Source: Talinum fruticosum
Taxonomy: Eukaryota > Streptophyta > Magnoliopsida > Caryophyllales > Talinaceae
Length of the DNA stretch: 64,000 bases
Direction: 5' to 3'
Assembly (NCBI GenBank): GCA_021018815.1
Contig: JAITYX010000053.1
Coordinates: 3,854,001-3,918,000 of the forward strand
The notes beneath the pieces were generated by a model. The model was not told the DNA's origin. It saw only the letters and a list, made by a program, of their open reading frames with translations, and did no database searches. Numbering within the stretch: position 1 is the stretch's first letter; every line of letters begins with the position of its first letter. Both the position numbers and the translations under genes were made by a program. This document shows, in pieces, positions 34,200 through 45,398 of the stretch.

Positions 34200-35049
34200 C
34201 ATTAGGATAAACTTTTGTGTGGTTGATATATATCCAAAAGCAGTTATTCAATGAAACCGAATTTATTAATTTGTTAATTAATTAAATTAATTAATTAAGA
34301 TATGTAAAAAGGCTTTTTGCTTGTGCAGGAAATTATCTTCTTTCAATCTCTTTTTCTCCTTATATCTAAAAATGACGTTCTTAATCCATGAAAATCAAGG
34401 TGTTCTTGAATTTTCTTTTCAATGAACGCAAAGGCTTATTATATTAGAGAAATCTGTGTAAGACCAGGAAAATAACACCTTAAAGATAGTATTATCTTTT
34501 CATCCCTTAAGACTTCCTTTTCTCCCATAAATCTATGTGATTCACACAAATTCCTCGAAGATGATTATCACAACATGACCAACAGGAGTACCATCCTAAT
34601 TAATAGCTTCTACTTCCTTAAGCCAACTCAATTGCCTAAAGATACTTATAGAATTTAACAATTGGATCTCGGATTAGATTAGAGTTTACCATCCGACATT
34701 CATAAGAGATCACCTCACCCAGAGTAGCAACAAATAGAGCTTGTCGAATTTCCTAATCAACTTCCCGGGTCTCTTCGAGTCATTTTATTCATTGGCAATC
34801 GACCTCTTCATGCCTAGAATTGGCTAGTTTTAGATGGAAATTACCTTTCATATGGAGCCGAGATTGTTGCTTATAATTTTTCTTTTTTAAAAATAATGAG
34901 TAAAATTAAGTTATTTGATTCAAAATAAAAGGAGAAGTCTATTTCCCTTCAATTAAAATTTATTTTTATGTTTTTAAGTCACTAATCCTATGCTGAAATT
35001 AAAATAATAAAAAAAAATAAATAAATATTTGAACCAAAAAAAAAAAAAA
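34200..35049. other. Unassigned AT-rich sequence
   Basis: AT-rich, with a possible splice acceptor TTGTGCAG at 34323-34330 and an A-run at 35036-35049. The middle (34450-34860) may be an old retroelement piece, but I could not match it to a domain. Confidence 0.25.
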
Positions 35050-35737
35050 TTGTTGAGCAACCTTTGGCAGGGAGCTTCCCGGACTTGAACATGTCTTCTA
35101 GTTTGTTCTTGAAGACCCAACACCGCTTGGTGTAATGTCCTTGAGATCGATGGAACTTGTCAAATTTCATTGGTCCTAGCTCTTGGATTTCCTAGTATTC
35201 TCTTATACAACTCTAACAGGAGACAACACTATCTTGCCTTTGGAGAGAAGGATTTCTTGTACTTGATCATAGGTAGTATTTATGGGGGCATAGCAGTTAA
35301 GGGAATTTATCTCTCCACCTTTGTCATTGCTCTCGTGAGGACACCGCTTATTTGTTTTCACTTTTTTGGACGTTGTTTCTAGTTCTTTTTGAATTGGCAT
35401 TCTAACATCCTTAAGACCGGTCAAGTTCATGAAGGGCAAGAACTTCACATGTTAGTTGTAAGCAGGCCTTAAGTTTTTTACAATAAGTTTGACTTGGTCT
35501 TTTTCGAGGGTCGACCAACCATGTAGGTGACTTTTGCCCTCCATCGAGTAAGGAAGTTAGTAAAATTTTGAATCTCGTCCTGCTCGACTAACTCTAGATA
35601 TCAATGGGTGATGGGCAGATTAGTATTATAAGAGTTCGGTGTAGGAATTCTTTTCAAAGAGCAACCCAATTTGTGACCTTATGTGGGTCAAAAATGTTGT
35701 ACCACTTTATCACGTTCTTGTCAAATATCTAGGGTTT
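35050..35737 (-). pseudogene. Gypsy gag fragment upstream of G
   Basis: Minus strand. The nucleocapsid-like part at about 35060-35170 reads KFHRSQGHYTKRCWVFKNKL, then EDMFKSGKLPAKG. The capsid part (35400-35720) has KDQVKLIVKNLRPAYN, VKFLPFMNLTGLKDV and NVIKWYNIFDP. It is homologous to the gag of D and G but in the opposite orientation to G. It ends abruptly where the LTR of G begins, so G probably inserted into it or a rearrangement joined them. Confidence 0.75.
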
Positions 35738-37342
35738 TTATGATGAAATCCTAGTCTCGTTTGCATGCTCAAGTCAAGATCGGATTGAAGTAGAGTGGTA
35801 AAAACCCTTTTAGCCCACAAAAGCTAATCAAGCATCACAAAATAGCCCATAGTGATTTTCCTCGAGTCGGATAAGTCCATACTTATATTTATACGGCACA
35901 ACTAGGTTAGGGCTCCCAAGCCTAGCCCCGAATCGGCATCGGCTTCAAGCTTGCTAAATGTATCATTTCTCTCTTTCTTAGCAACCAAATGAGGTGTGTT
36001 TTCCAAGACTACAGATTATGTCATTTAGGGATCGGCGACCCATTGACTCCTCTAAGCAAAGTCGTTTTGGTTGGTTCAATTTTTAGATTTTTCTTTATCC
36101 ATTTGCAGAAATCTCGAGCATAGTTCATTCTTTAATCGGATGCCATGGGCTAATTAGGAAACCCTAAAATTTTCTATAAATAGGAGGGTCCGCCCACCCC
36201 TCATTTCATATATCATTCGGTTACACATTCTCGCTCCCAAGCCGATGAATTGTTCCCTCACTCTTTTCTCTACTTTCCCACATTCATACTTCAAATGTTT
36301 CTTTCTTAAACACTTCGAAAAGGCCTTCACTTTGCCTCTTCCGTTCACTACCAATCTACCATCACTGTGCTGAAATCTAGTCAAGACCCAAGCCTAATAG
36401 GTAGGTCAACCTAAGGACGCTATGCCACCTTTTAAAATTCCTTTTATGCTTTATTTAAATTCAGTCATTTAGCACATTCTCGTATATTGGTTTCAAGATG
36501 TAATCATATTAATTTCCACCCCGCTCAATATAATTTTATTTATTGCTTTCCTTTATGATTTTCCTTTAAGTTGATTTTTTAGTGCTTTAAATCATGTTTT
36601 GGTTGTTTTTAATTTCATCTTTTGCATGTCGGTTGCTTATTTTTCTAACGCGATTTAAAATCCCTCATTTAATTAGTAGAGGTCGTCTTTAGGACGGGTT
36701 GAATGCGAGCATTCCTCTTCATTTCATACATTCGCCCCGAACATCGGAACATTAGTTTAATCAATGGAGTCCTTTTCTAAACATTTCCTAATCTTTTGAG
36801 CTTTTGTCCCTTTTGGTTGTCCATTTGGTAAACTAAAAAGAATAGCAAAGTATTTTCTTTTTTAGTTTTTAATTTAAAACCGATCGGCAACTCCTCGTTT
36901 TAACCTTTTTAATTCTTGAATCTGCATCTTGGAATTTTTTTATAGAATTTCTAAAATTTGGAGATTCGGTTGATAGCCTAAGCCATATTCATGGACTACC
37001 TGGGCAAGTACAGGCTAGATGACTAGCGTCGAACAATATCTCTAATGGGTCAGCCCTGGCCCACATATAATTGTCCGAGAATTCTAAAACCTCGACCATT
37101 TTAGCTACCTTGTTCAAGTAGAGCTTTGCAGTAGTAATTTCCAGTTTTCATCTTTATGTTTAAAAGGCATCCTGCGAATTCTAAAGCCTCATTCAAAAGT
37201 AAAATGATTACTTAAAATCGCTAATCATCCACATAAAAATAACTTTTCAAAAGCCTTATTAAATCATCGTGACAAGCATACCTCCCGTAAAGCCGACATT
37301 CTTGGGTAAGCGCAGTGACACGTTTAGGCTGTGGTTCCTACA
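35738..37342 (+). repeat. 5' LTR of G
   Basis: Aligned with the LTR at 40353-42126: GATGAAATCCTAGTCTCGTTT matches GATAAAATCCCAATCCCATTT, and CTATAAATAGGAGGGTCCGCCC (TATA-like, 36173) matches CTATAAATACACGACTTCGCCC. Ends GTGGTTCCTACA. The 5' end is truncated at the junction with the reversed gag fragment. Confidence 0.8.
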
Positions 37343-37366
37343 TTGACGACGCCGATGGGGACTCTT
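37343..37366 (+). other. Primer binding site of G
   Basis: TTGACGACGCCGATGGGGAC follows the LTR end directly; the type is like TGGCGACTCCGCTGGGGA of Tat/Ogre elements. Confidence 0.7.
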
Positions 37367-38801
37367 ATTAAGAGGGCGAGACTTGAAAGTTGAATTTGCG
37401 AGTTATTATCGTGTTCACATGAGACATATTTGCATTAATAGGTAAATTTGAACATAGATGTCGTGACCTTATAGGATTCAACCCTTAAGAACCCTTTTCG
37501 GGAGATAAGATCATTATCTTGGTGGGTCACTCGACTTTACACCGAGGTGTGATTACTTTCCATGTATAGCAAGCTTTCTTGATTTCCGATCTAGAAGCAC
37601 TAATTATTCAATTCCTACTATGCATCCCGTAGGGGACAAAAGTTTCAAACTATGAGCCATCGTATTTATTTAACCTAGAATTACCTCATGAACATTGAAT
37701 ATTTGTGGTTTTGGTTGGAACTTTATTTGAATGCTTGAATATGTGAGCTTGTTTTTTATTATTTGATCCTTTTTTTTTGAGTCTCTAGCATATTAGCTAG
37801 GTTCAGTCCAATAGTTCTTGTATCGATGCTAATAAAAAAACAATAATACTTTGAGCTCGTCATTTATGTGCATTTTACCTAATTTTAAATTTTCCTTCCT
37901 TCCCTTAGGTCGGTCCATGTCTACATTTTCCGAGTGAAAGTTGTCTTTTAGAGGTAAATCTATTCCTTCCTCCTGTATCAGTAAAAAAGAAAAGAAAAGA
38001 ATGGGTCAAATCCAAACGTGCCCTAGGCCGGCGCCGGCGACCTAGTCTTCCTCCTCATGTTAGATCTTGCCGCTGGGATCCGTCTTTTGTTTATGTTTTC
38101 TACATTTTTTCTTGCATTAGAAAAAAAATCTTATTTAAGGTAAATTAATTTGTTTTACATTAGCAAAAAAAAAAATCTCGGTTTAGGCGAGTCAATTTGT
38201 TTTGCATCAGCAAAAAAAAAAAAATCATTTTAGGTGATTCCATTTGTTTTACATTAACCAAAAAGAAAAATCATCTCATTTTAGGTGAGTTCATTAGTTT
38301 TTCATTATAAAATAAATGCATTCCTTTTCCATTTTAGGTCGGTGCATTTTTTCTTGTTTAGCAAAAAATAAATGCATTCATTTCATGATCATATTTTTAC
38401 ATTTTGTTGCTCTACATTTTTTTATGTGCATCCAAAAAAGAGCATATCATTTTCTTGTACGATTAATTATTTCCTCAGGTCGAGCATTTAAGCCTCAATC
38501 TCTTGAAAAATTTTCAAAGAGCTAGTCTTGAGCTCCTACTTTTAGAGATACAAGACAGGGATGCGTCTTGAAATCGGGTGTCATCGGAATCCTGGCACGA
38601 AGCAGCTAGGAAGTAAAGAGTCTCTTTCAATGTCGGCATGCTCAACATCGATGCACTCAACATCGATACGTTCAACACTTTTATGGTCAACATTAGTACT
38701 TCGTCCATGAACATCATCAAAGCGCAACCCTTTTCCACAAATAGCCGAGCAAACCACAATCATCTCCTATTATATCTTTGATTAACAAATCTATTGCAAT
38801 A
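37367..38801 (+). other. G 5' leader with tandem repeats (38100-38345)
   Basis: At 38100-38345 four to five units of about 45-60 bp read GCATTAGC, an A-run, ATCWYATTTTAGG and GATTCATTTGTTTT. They are related to the array at 45690-46330. Next to gag it shares the ACAAGACAGGGATGCGTC / GGAATCCTGGCACGAAG blocks with the leaders of D and H. Confidence 0.7.
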
Positions 38802-39532
38802 ATGGAAGCTAGAATTAAAAGTCATAAGAAAATGATTGAATCGATATCTAAAACTCTCGACCTTATACTACGAAATTGAAGAAAAATGATAGGGACGAAG
38901 GACGAAGAAAAGATGAAAAAAAGGAAAATGAGGAAGAAGCCCCTAAACCTAAGTCTAATCCATGATTAGATCAAATAGAGAAGCTGCTATGAGAATCTTA
39001 GATGTTCAACGATTTCTATTTAGCTCATGAGGGATTCACTTTAATCCCATGCATGAAATCAAGTTCCATGGGAGTAAAAACCCTCACGACACGTGAGGAA
39101 CTTTGTAAAGTAATGACTTTGAAGAATGTATCGGAGGACACATATCATGGCATCTTTCCAAGGATGTTTCATAAAGACGTCGTGAAACAAGTACAATGTC
39201 TGTTGACCCAAGCAAGGTCATAAAATGATCAAGCAAGGATACAATGAAAGTTTCACTAATTTCATTATTCACCTGGAGAGCAAAGACTACCCACATGGTG
39301 AACTCGACCCTCCGAGAAGGATCAGAGTTAGACTTGTTATTAAAAACCTGAAACTTGCCTATCACCAAGCACTTGAGGTTCGTGCCTTTCATGGACTTGA
39401 AAAGACTATGAGATGCTGGCATGCTTATATAAAAGGAGCAAGCATCCACGACCACAAAAGTCGCAACCAACTAAAGGACATGTGTAGGTTTGGGAAACTC
39501 CCTTGTGAAGCACTAAACTTTACCATCCAATG
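38802..39532 (+). pseudogene. Ty3/gypsy gag remnant of G
   Basis: Possible start ATGGAAGCTAGAATTAAAAG (MEARIKSHKKMIESISK). The capsid part includes IKQGYNESFTNFIIHLESKD, VRLVIKNLKLAYHQALEVRA (39335-39390) and near the end FGKLPCEALNFTIQ, all typical of Tat-type gag. The part before 39220 is badly broken. The tail follows directly, so protease, RT, RNase H and integrase are missing. Same family as the gag of D. Confidence 0.75.
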
Positions 39533-40335
39533 AGCCCATCACTCATTAAGGATGAAAATAAATGCGCACTTCCCTATTTAATCTCCATCCCACGTCTAAT
39601 TTCTTTTCCTTATTCCAAAATTGAAACCCAACCAAATTAATATTTTTTAACTTACGAAGGCCTGATTTTCGCTATAGCGAGATACGTAAGAAGCCCATGT
39701 GATCCGATCCCAATCTCACTCTTGTTCCAATTTCCATTTTCAATTCCAATTTCCAAATTTCCATATTTTACTACCATGTTTTCTTTTTCAAATTTCAAGT
39801 CTCCCTTTTCCAAATCCCAAATACCAATTCCCGAATTCAAATCCATTTGCCATTTTCAAATCCATAAGAACAAGAAGATAATTGGGAAGCACGCGCTTTG
39901 ACCGAGCACCGAACCATCAAACCCAAGTTTTGTTATCCAACAACAGTATGTTGTGTTGGGCCTCATTTTAAGTTGCCCATTTTCATTACTATTACTCAAA
40001 ACATTGTGCTCTACTTTGGGGAGTGGGGGTTAAAAGTGTAATTTTATCTTTGTCTTTTTATATGATATTTATATCATATTAATGAAAGAATACATATGTT
40101 TCTAGAGCAAAGTCTTGCATTCATCTCGCTTTGCATGAATCAAAATCCTAAAAATAAATGTTAAAATACAAAGCACCATACAAAAATTATGCAGTCATCA
40201 TCATCTATGAAGGCAACATCGGAAGGGCCACCCACATCACCACCTTCAAAATAATTGCCCGTATCATCAACCAAGTCGCAGCTCGCCGACTGTCCGACGC
40301 CCGAGAAGAGCTAGACCCGGGCACCCAAGAAGAAG
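39533..40335 (+). other. G 3' tail
   Basis: Conserved non-coding tail, starting GAGCCCATCACTCATTAA as in D. It contains a purine-rich copy of the polypurine tract (GGGGAGTGGGGGTTAAAAGTG, 40018-40038), then TATCTTTGTCTTTTT and TCTTGCATTCATCTC as in D, H and J. A C/T-rich run at 39715-39860 contains repeated TTCCAATTTCC motifs. The 43-bp array of D is absent. Confidence 0.65.
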
Positions 40336-40352
40336 TAGGGGCTCATAGTAAG
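40336..40352 (+). other. Polypurine tract of G
   Basis: GTAGGGGCTCATAGTAAG stands directly before TGTAGACACC; decayed relative to AAAGTGGGGGCTA. Confidence 0.6.
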
Positions 40353-42126
40353 TGTAGACACCGAAAATTTGTCGTCCTTATCTTTTATATTTAAGTTATT
40401 TATTTATTTTAGCCCGGTGATAAAATCCCAATCCCATTTGTGAACTCGGATCATGATCAATTTGAAATTGGCCTAACGAAGCTAGTAAACCATGAAAAAC
40501 CCATTAGCACCACAAAAATCTGCCTTTTGCTACTTAGGGTGGCCCACAAACCATTTTTCTTTGGCCGAACCAGTCAGGTTCGAATTTTCTAACCAGGAAC
40601 CCAAACCGACGGCTTGTTACTCAAACATGCACCAAAACATAGCCTTTTGTTTTATTTTAGTGGCCAATTGAGGTACGCAATCCAAAGTGTCCGTACAACG
40701 TCGTTTAAACCGGCGTCACATTTCTGGACTTTATAAACGACATCGTTTGGTCTAGACGGATATCCAATTTTCTGATTATCTAAATCCGAAAATCTCGGGC
40801 CCGATTAAAGCCAAATCGATGGCTGGTTTTTGGGGTTTTAATTCAACATTAATTTTTACTATAAATACACGACTTCGCCCCTCATTTTTGCTGCACCATT
40901 TTCAGCTACCAAAACCCCTAAAGCTAAAAATCCCTCTTCTCATTCTCTCCCACTCTCTACACTCTCCATTTTCACATACCTTCACTCATTCTTCCATTTC
41001 TCAAACTCCACAAACGACCTTCATTAATTGCTTCCCATTTGAGCTTATTTCCTGGTCGTTACTGCTGCGAATTGTTCCTTATCCAACATCAGCGGGTTGG
41101 ACAATATGAAGGCACCGGATGTACTTTAAAACTTGCTTTTTATGGTTCTATTAATTTAGGTTATTTATTGCTTTCCATACTCGTGGTTTGGAAGATGTAA
41201 TCGCTTTTAATTCCTCCCCGCCTATTGTAACTTTTAATTTAATTTTTGCTTTGTTTATTGCTTTGTTTATTGCTTTACTATTTGCTTGTTAATTACTTTT
41301 CTAACATGTTTTGTTTGCTTTAATTTCTGTCTATCTCATGCTGAATGCTTGCCTGTTTAAACACAATTTTTTTAACTCTTAATCTTAATTAGTAAAGGTT
41401 GTATGTTCACGAGTAGAATAGAAAACATCCCTCTTCATTTCATACCTTCACCCTTGAACACCGGGTTCTCGGTTTATGACTCGATACTTGTCTCTTACAA
41501 AACCTCTTCTAACTTATTTTTCCATACTAAGATTGGAAGAGTATTTTCTATATTTTTGTTACTTTTTATTTCCTAAAACTAACCGACGAATCCTTATTTT
41601 TGCTTCTATTTCTTCTTATTTGCTTCTCGATATTTCAGGCTATAAAATGGGAAAATTTGGTTTCATTTTGACACCAAAAGCTATAGGGCCGAGACCGAGT
41701 CCTTAGTCATGGTTCTATAGCCGATGCTGGTTACTAGTCCGAGCAGGCTCACGCCGGTCTGGCTAGTAGTTGGGGTTAGCTCTTGGCCCAACCAGATTTC
41801 TTTGTTTAGTTCAAGAGCTTTGCGACAAAATGTAACTTATATTTTTTATGTTTTCTTTATCCTCGAAGTAACATCCCGAGACTTTTCTAGAATTGATTTC
41901 TAAATTAAAATGACTAATAAAAATCGTCAATCACACTTTTGCCTAATTTGTTGTAAAATCATATTCCAAAAAGAAATAATCTTAATAAGAGTTGCACCCC
42001 ACTTTCCAAATAAACTTTAAAAATCAACTTTCAAAAGAATCTTAACAAGAATGAAATCCAGAGAGCCGATGCTTCATGGGAAACTCGGTCACGTTGTGCG
42101 GGGGAATGGGGTCGCGGTTTCCTATA
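40353..42126 (+). repeat. LTR shared by G and H
   Basis: TGTAGACACCGAAAATTTG to CGGTTTCCTATA, 1774 bp, with TATA-like CTATAAATACAC at 40860. It is preceded by a polypurine tract (as a 3' LTR) and followed by a primer site (as a 5' LTR). Confidence 0.85.
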
Positions 42127-42149
42127 GTGATGGCTCCACTGGGTACATC
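42127..42149 (+). other. Primer binding site of H
   Basis: GTGATGGCTCCACTGGGTAC, close to the TGGCGACTCCACTGGGGA type, directly after the LTR end. Confidence 0.75.
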
Positions 42150-42302
42150 ACTTATCCTTTTGATTATAAAACCTTGGTAGTCTAGGTTGTACCCTCTTTT
42201 CATTTGCATGTTTGAAACGAGTGTAGATGCTTTTAGTGTGTAACCTTTTTCTTGTGAGCCTTTAGTTTAGGTTAGGATTGTTAAAAAAAACCCTTGCATG
42301 GG

Positions 42303-45300
42303 TTTAACACCCCACAACACCCCCGGGAGTATTACATCGCCGGAGTTCCTTAAAGGAACTCCCAAGGCTCTTTCTGGTGTTGGTTTGGCTATCCGAACTC
42401 AACTTAAAAGTAATACCGGTGGTTTTCCCAAAAGAATTTGAGATTCTCTCGAAAATTTCGGCAGAGTTCCGTTTGTAACATGGACTAACCCATAGGCTTA
42501 AAGCCTTAAAATCCTACATAAAAAGCATAATAAAACTCGACGAGCCACACGCTCGGAGTATACAACTCAATGGCCACACGCCGGAGTTCTACCAATCATG
42601 CTATAAAACTTAAAACAAACTAAATGGGTCATTATACATTGGTACAACTATATGAATTGAATTACAAAATACAATACTAGGAAATATTAGAAATGCATAT
42701 CCGTAACACGAATCACTCAAGCAGGCAGCAAACACCGAGTCAACGGAGTCCGTAATATGCTAGGTGTAGATCATACTTTCTGGAAATATACCCGCAACAT
42801 TGGGAGGGTGGAATTTGTGGGGGTGAGCAATAATCAACGGGCTCACCGGAGTCTTAAACCCTTAAAATGGAAATTCTTTACACATAATACTCATAATAAT
42901 GAAATTAGCAAAAGCATAATAGTATAATACAAATCCATACACTTTTAAACGAAATCTCTTGAATCATTTGCAACATGAAGCTCATAATACTTCAATCATT
43001 CAAAATCACGGATTTCAATCATTTTGGAAAATGAATCACCTTAAACAAGGTGCTACGCTTTCTTTCAAATACTTTCAATCGAAACTGAATCATTTCTACT
43101 AAATCACTTCTCATGAATCATTTTCAATGAATCTCTTTCGGTGAATCACTTCCCGTGTTTGGGACTCGAACTAGCACTTCGCAATTTCTCATAGCTTCTC
43201 TGATTTCTCTGGTTTCTCCGGGGCGCAACCCCAAATAAAAGGCTCCGGGACCTATCTAGGAAGATTCCAATCGGGCGTCCCGCTACACAGGACCCCTAGT
43301 TAGAATCCTTCCTTGTGCTAAACGATCCAGGCAAAGTCGATTCACAACAGTTTCTTTAACATGTTCACTTATCAAGCTTGTTTCAAACAACATTCTCAAA
43401 TCCATTTCACTTCTTAAAAGCACGTTTTCACGTTTGAAAAGCATATATCACATAGTCACATTCAAGTATCATTTTGCATAAAACAAGGAACTTCTTTCAA
43501 AACCAACTTTTGAACAACGCTTAACACAATTACTTGCACATATAGCCACAATTCAACACAAATAGTCATTCTCAGCTTCTCTTCAACTAAACCTTTCTCA
43601 ATTCTCTCATTTAGTAAGATTACTTCCTTTTTTTTTTTTTTTGAGCCACAATAACCACAAGTAATTACCATTAATCTCACATGTCCCAACTTCTCACAAT
43701 TTACCATCTTTGCTTCAATGTTTTCCGGTTACACCTCCACATTACTAATTAGCCTCTTCTTACTCATATTTAGTCGGATAGCTCTCATTCTTACTTCACT
43801 ACTGAAATGCCTCTAATCCCCTGCATCTCCAAGTGTAATTTGCTCTCATCTTAGGTTTCTATCCCATTAATCGTTCTTTCTTTACCAACTCAATCATACC
43901 GTTCTTAATTCCTTTTTATCGCTCTACTTTCACTAGCTTTGCTTATCTTCGAATTTAGTGCAACCTTAAGGATTTCATTATCTTTTGGACTCAATTATCC
44001 CAACAATCACCCATTCCTCACTCCCTTGCCTTAATTGTGCAACGCTATGAATTCACACTCCTCTTTGTACTTCCCCCACTATTTCCCGATATTAGTAATC
44101 ATTTCCTTAATGCCGCGATCTCAGTAAATCTCTAAGGCTCAACCCCAAATACTAATTCGCAATTTATCCCCAACCACAATGTGCTCATCCCCATCCCCAA
44201 CTGGCCAAATTCCCGATACTACCCATTATTCCCAAGCAAGCCAACTCCGTCTCGAATTCCCTGGTTTCCCATTTCAGGCCTAAACACCATCAATTCCCTT
44301 CACAACTCCTACTTCAACTTTCAGCAACTACTAACCTCATTCAAGTAGCATACATGTTCAATATTCACAATCACATTCAACAATCACAATAAACTCATTT
44401 GGATTTCGAAATTACTAATAGTTTAGAGTATAAGACTACCCACCTCGATTCAGTGGATTGAAGGTTTGTTGGTTCGCTGAGATTCAAACTCCCTGGTTCG
44501 GTTCCTCCTTTCCTCGCTACCAGCCCGTGGTTCTGCCGCCTTCCTCCGCGCCCGACGCCGTCGCCGGTCCACTGTCCTCGCGCCCACCGGCTGCCGCCCT
44601 CTCTGCCTTCGCGTTCGTGCCCCTTTTCTAGCCTCGGTCTCGCCCTTCTTCGCGCTCGACCGATTCCCCGTGCTCGCCGACCGCTTCACCGGCGCTCGCC
44701 GTTCAGCACGCCGGTCTCCGACCTATCTTCCTCGCCTTTGCTCTCGCTCCCCTCTAAGCCTCGCTCTAACTCTCCCGCTCGGCCTCTCTCTCTCACGCTA
44801 TCTCCCTCTTCCCTTCTTCCTTAGCTCGGTTTCTTTTCCTTCTTGCCTCCCCGAGCCCCCGCTCTCCCCTTGCCCACCGGCCGTTCGCTGCTCAGCGGCC
44901 ACCGGCCTTTGCTCCAGCTCCCCGTGTGTTCTCTCTCTCCCTCCCTCTCTATTTCCTGCTCGCTCTTCGTTGCTCGGGCTCCATCGAGCCCTCTTTGCTT
45001 CCCTCTCTTCCACCGCCTAATTTGGTTGGTTAAGGATCCTTATTGGACCCCTAATTTAGTTTCTATCCCATATCTTCATAATTCAACTAAGTAATCACCG
45101 GCCTATATAAGACAAGTCTATATCTCTTCCTTCTCGTCCTCTTAATACTCGCTGCATCCTAACTCATTTTAATACGCCAGCCACGGCAGCTTCTTAATCA
45201 CCCAACAGTTCAGCTCGGATGAAAAAGGAAGGCAATTCCTTGATTTAATTTATTCAACACCAGCCTCCAAAGGGATTCTAACATAATATGTCCGGTCGTA

Positions 45301-45393
45301 AATAAAATTAGTCGTTCAACCCCCTAGCTGCGGGGAAAAATGCTTAATAATCCTATGCTTTCCAATTGTTTTCTTTAAAATTCGGGTATTACA
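42303..45393 (-). mobile_element. Element I: 3.1-kb solo LTR (Tekay/Del-like)
   Basis: Flanked by a perfect 5-bp duplication ATGGG (42298-42302 and 45394-45398). On the minus strand it starts TGTAATACCCGAATTTTAA at 45393 and ends GGGGTGTTAAA at 42303, where TGTTACA is expected (one or two mutations). That TGTAAyACCCG...GGGTGTTACA form is typical of Tekay/Del LTRs, as is a length of 3 kb. A GC-rich block lies at 44460-45010. There is no second LTR or interior, so it is a solo LTR left by unequal recombination inside the leader of H. Confidence 0.88.
44460..45010. other. GC-rich block in LTR I
   Basis: Strongly pyrimidine-rich on the plus strand (CCCTTGCCCACCGGCCG type), with CTCTCTCTC runs. 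Open frames on both strands arise from composition (Arg/Pro/Ser-rich) and match no family I know. It takes the place in the LTR where LTR L has its own GC-rich block, but with opposite strand bias relative to LTR orientation. Confidence 0.5.
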
Positions 45394-45398
45394 ATGGG

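Larger units (their letters stand above)
35738..42126 (+). mobile_element. Element G: gag-only Tat-like Ty3/gypsy element
   Basis: Plus-strand order: 5' LTR (35738-37342, first about 60 bp lost), primer site, leader with tandem repeats, gag remnant (38802-39532), conserved tail, polypurine tract, 3' LTR (40353-42126). No pol domain. The gag-to-tail junction (GAGCCCATCACTCATTAA right after gag) is the same as in element D, so the pol-less form is shared by at least two insertions. Unlike a finished element it is followed by a second primer site and interior (H) instead of a target duplication. Confidence 0.85.

Noticed and set aside
36154..36384. 76-codon minus-strand frame in the 5' LTR of G
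   Set aside because: Covers the LTR TATA box and leader; opposite to element sense and not conserved in the other LTR.
43628..43643. T-run as a possible retroposon tail
   Set aside because: Inside LTR I, no target duplication or SINE/LINE head nearby.
44670..45020. 116-codon frame in LTR I
   Set aside because: Same reason: GC-rich, low-complexity, inside a solo LTR.
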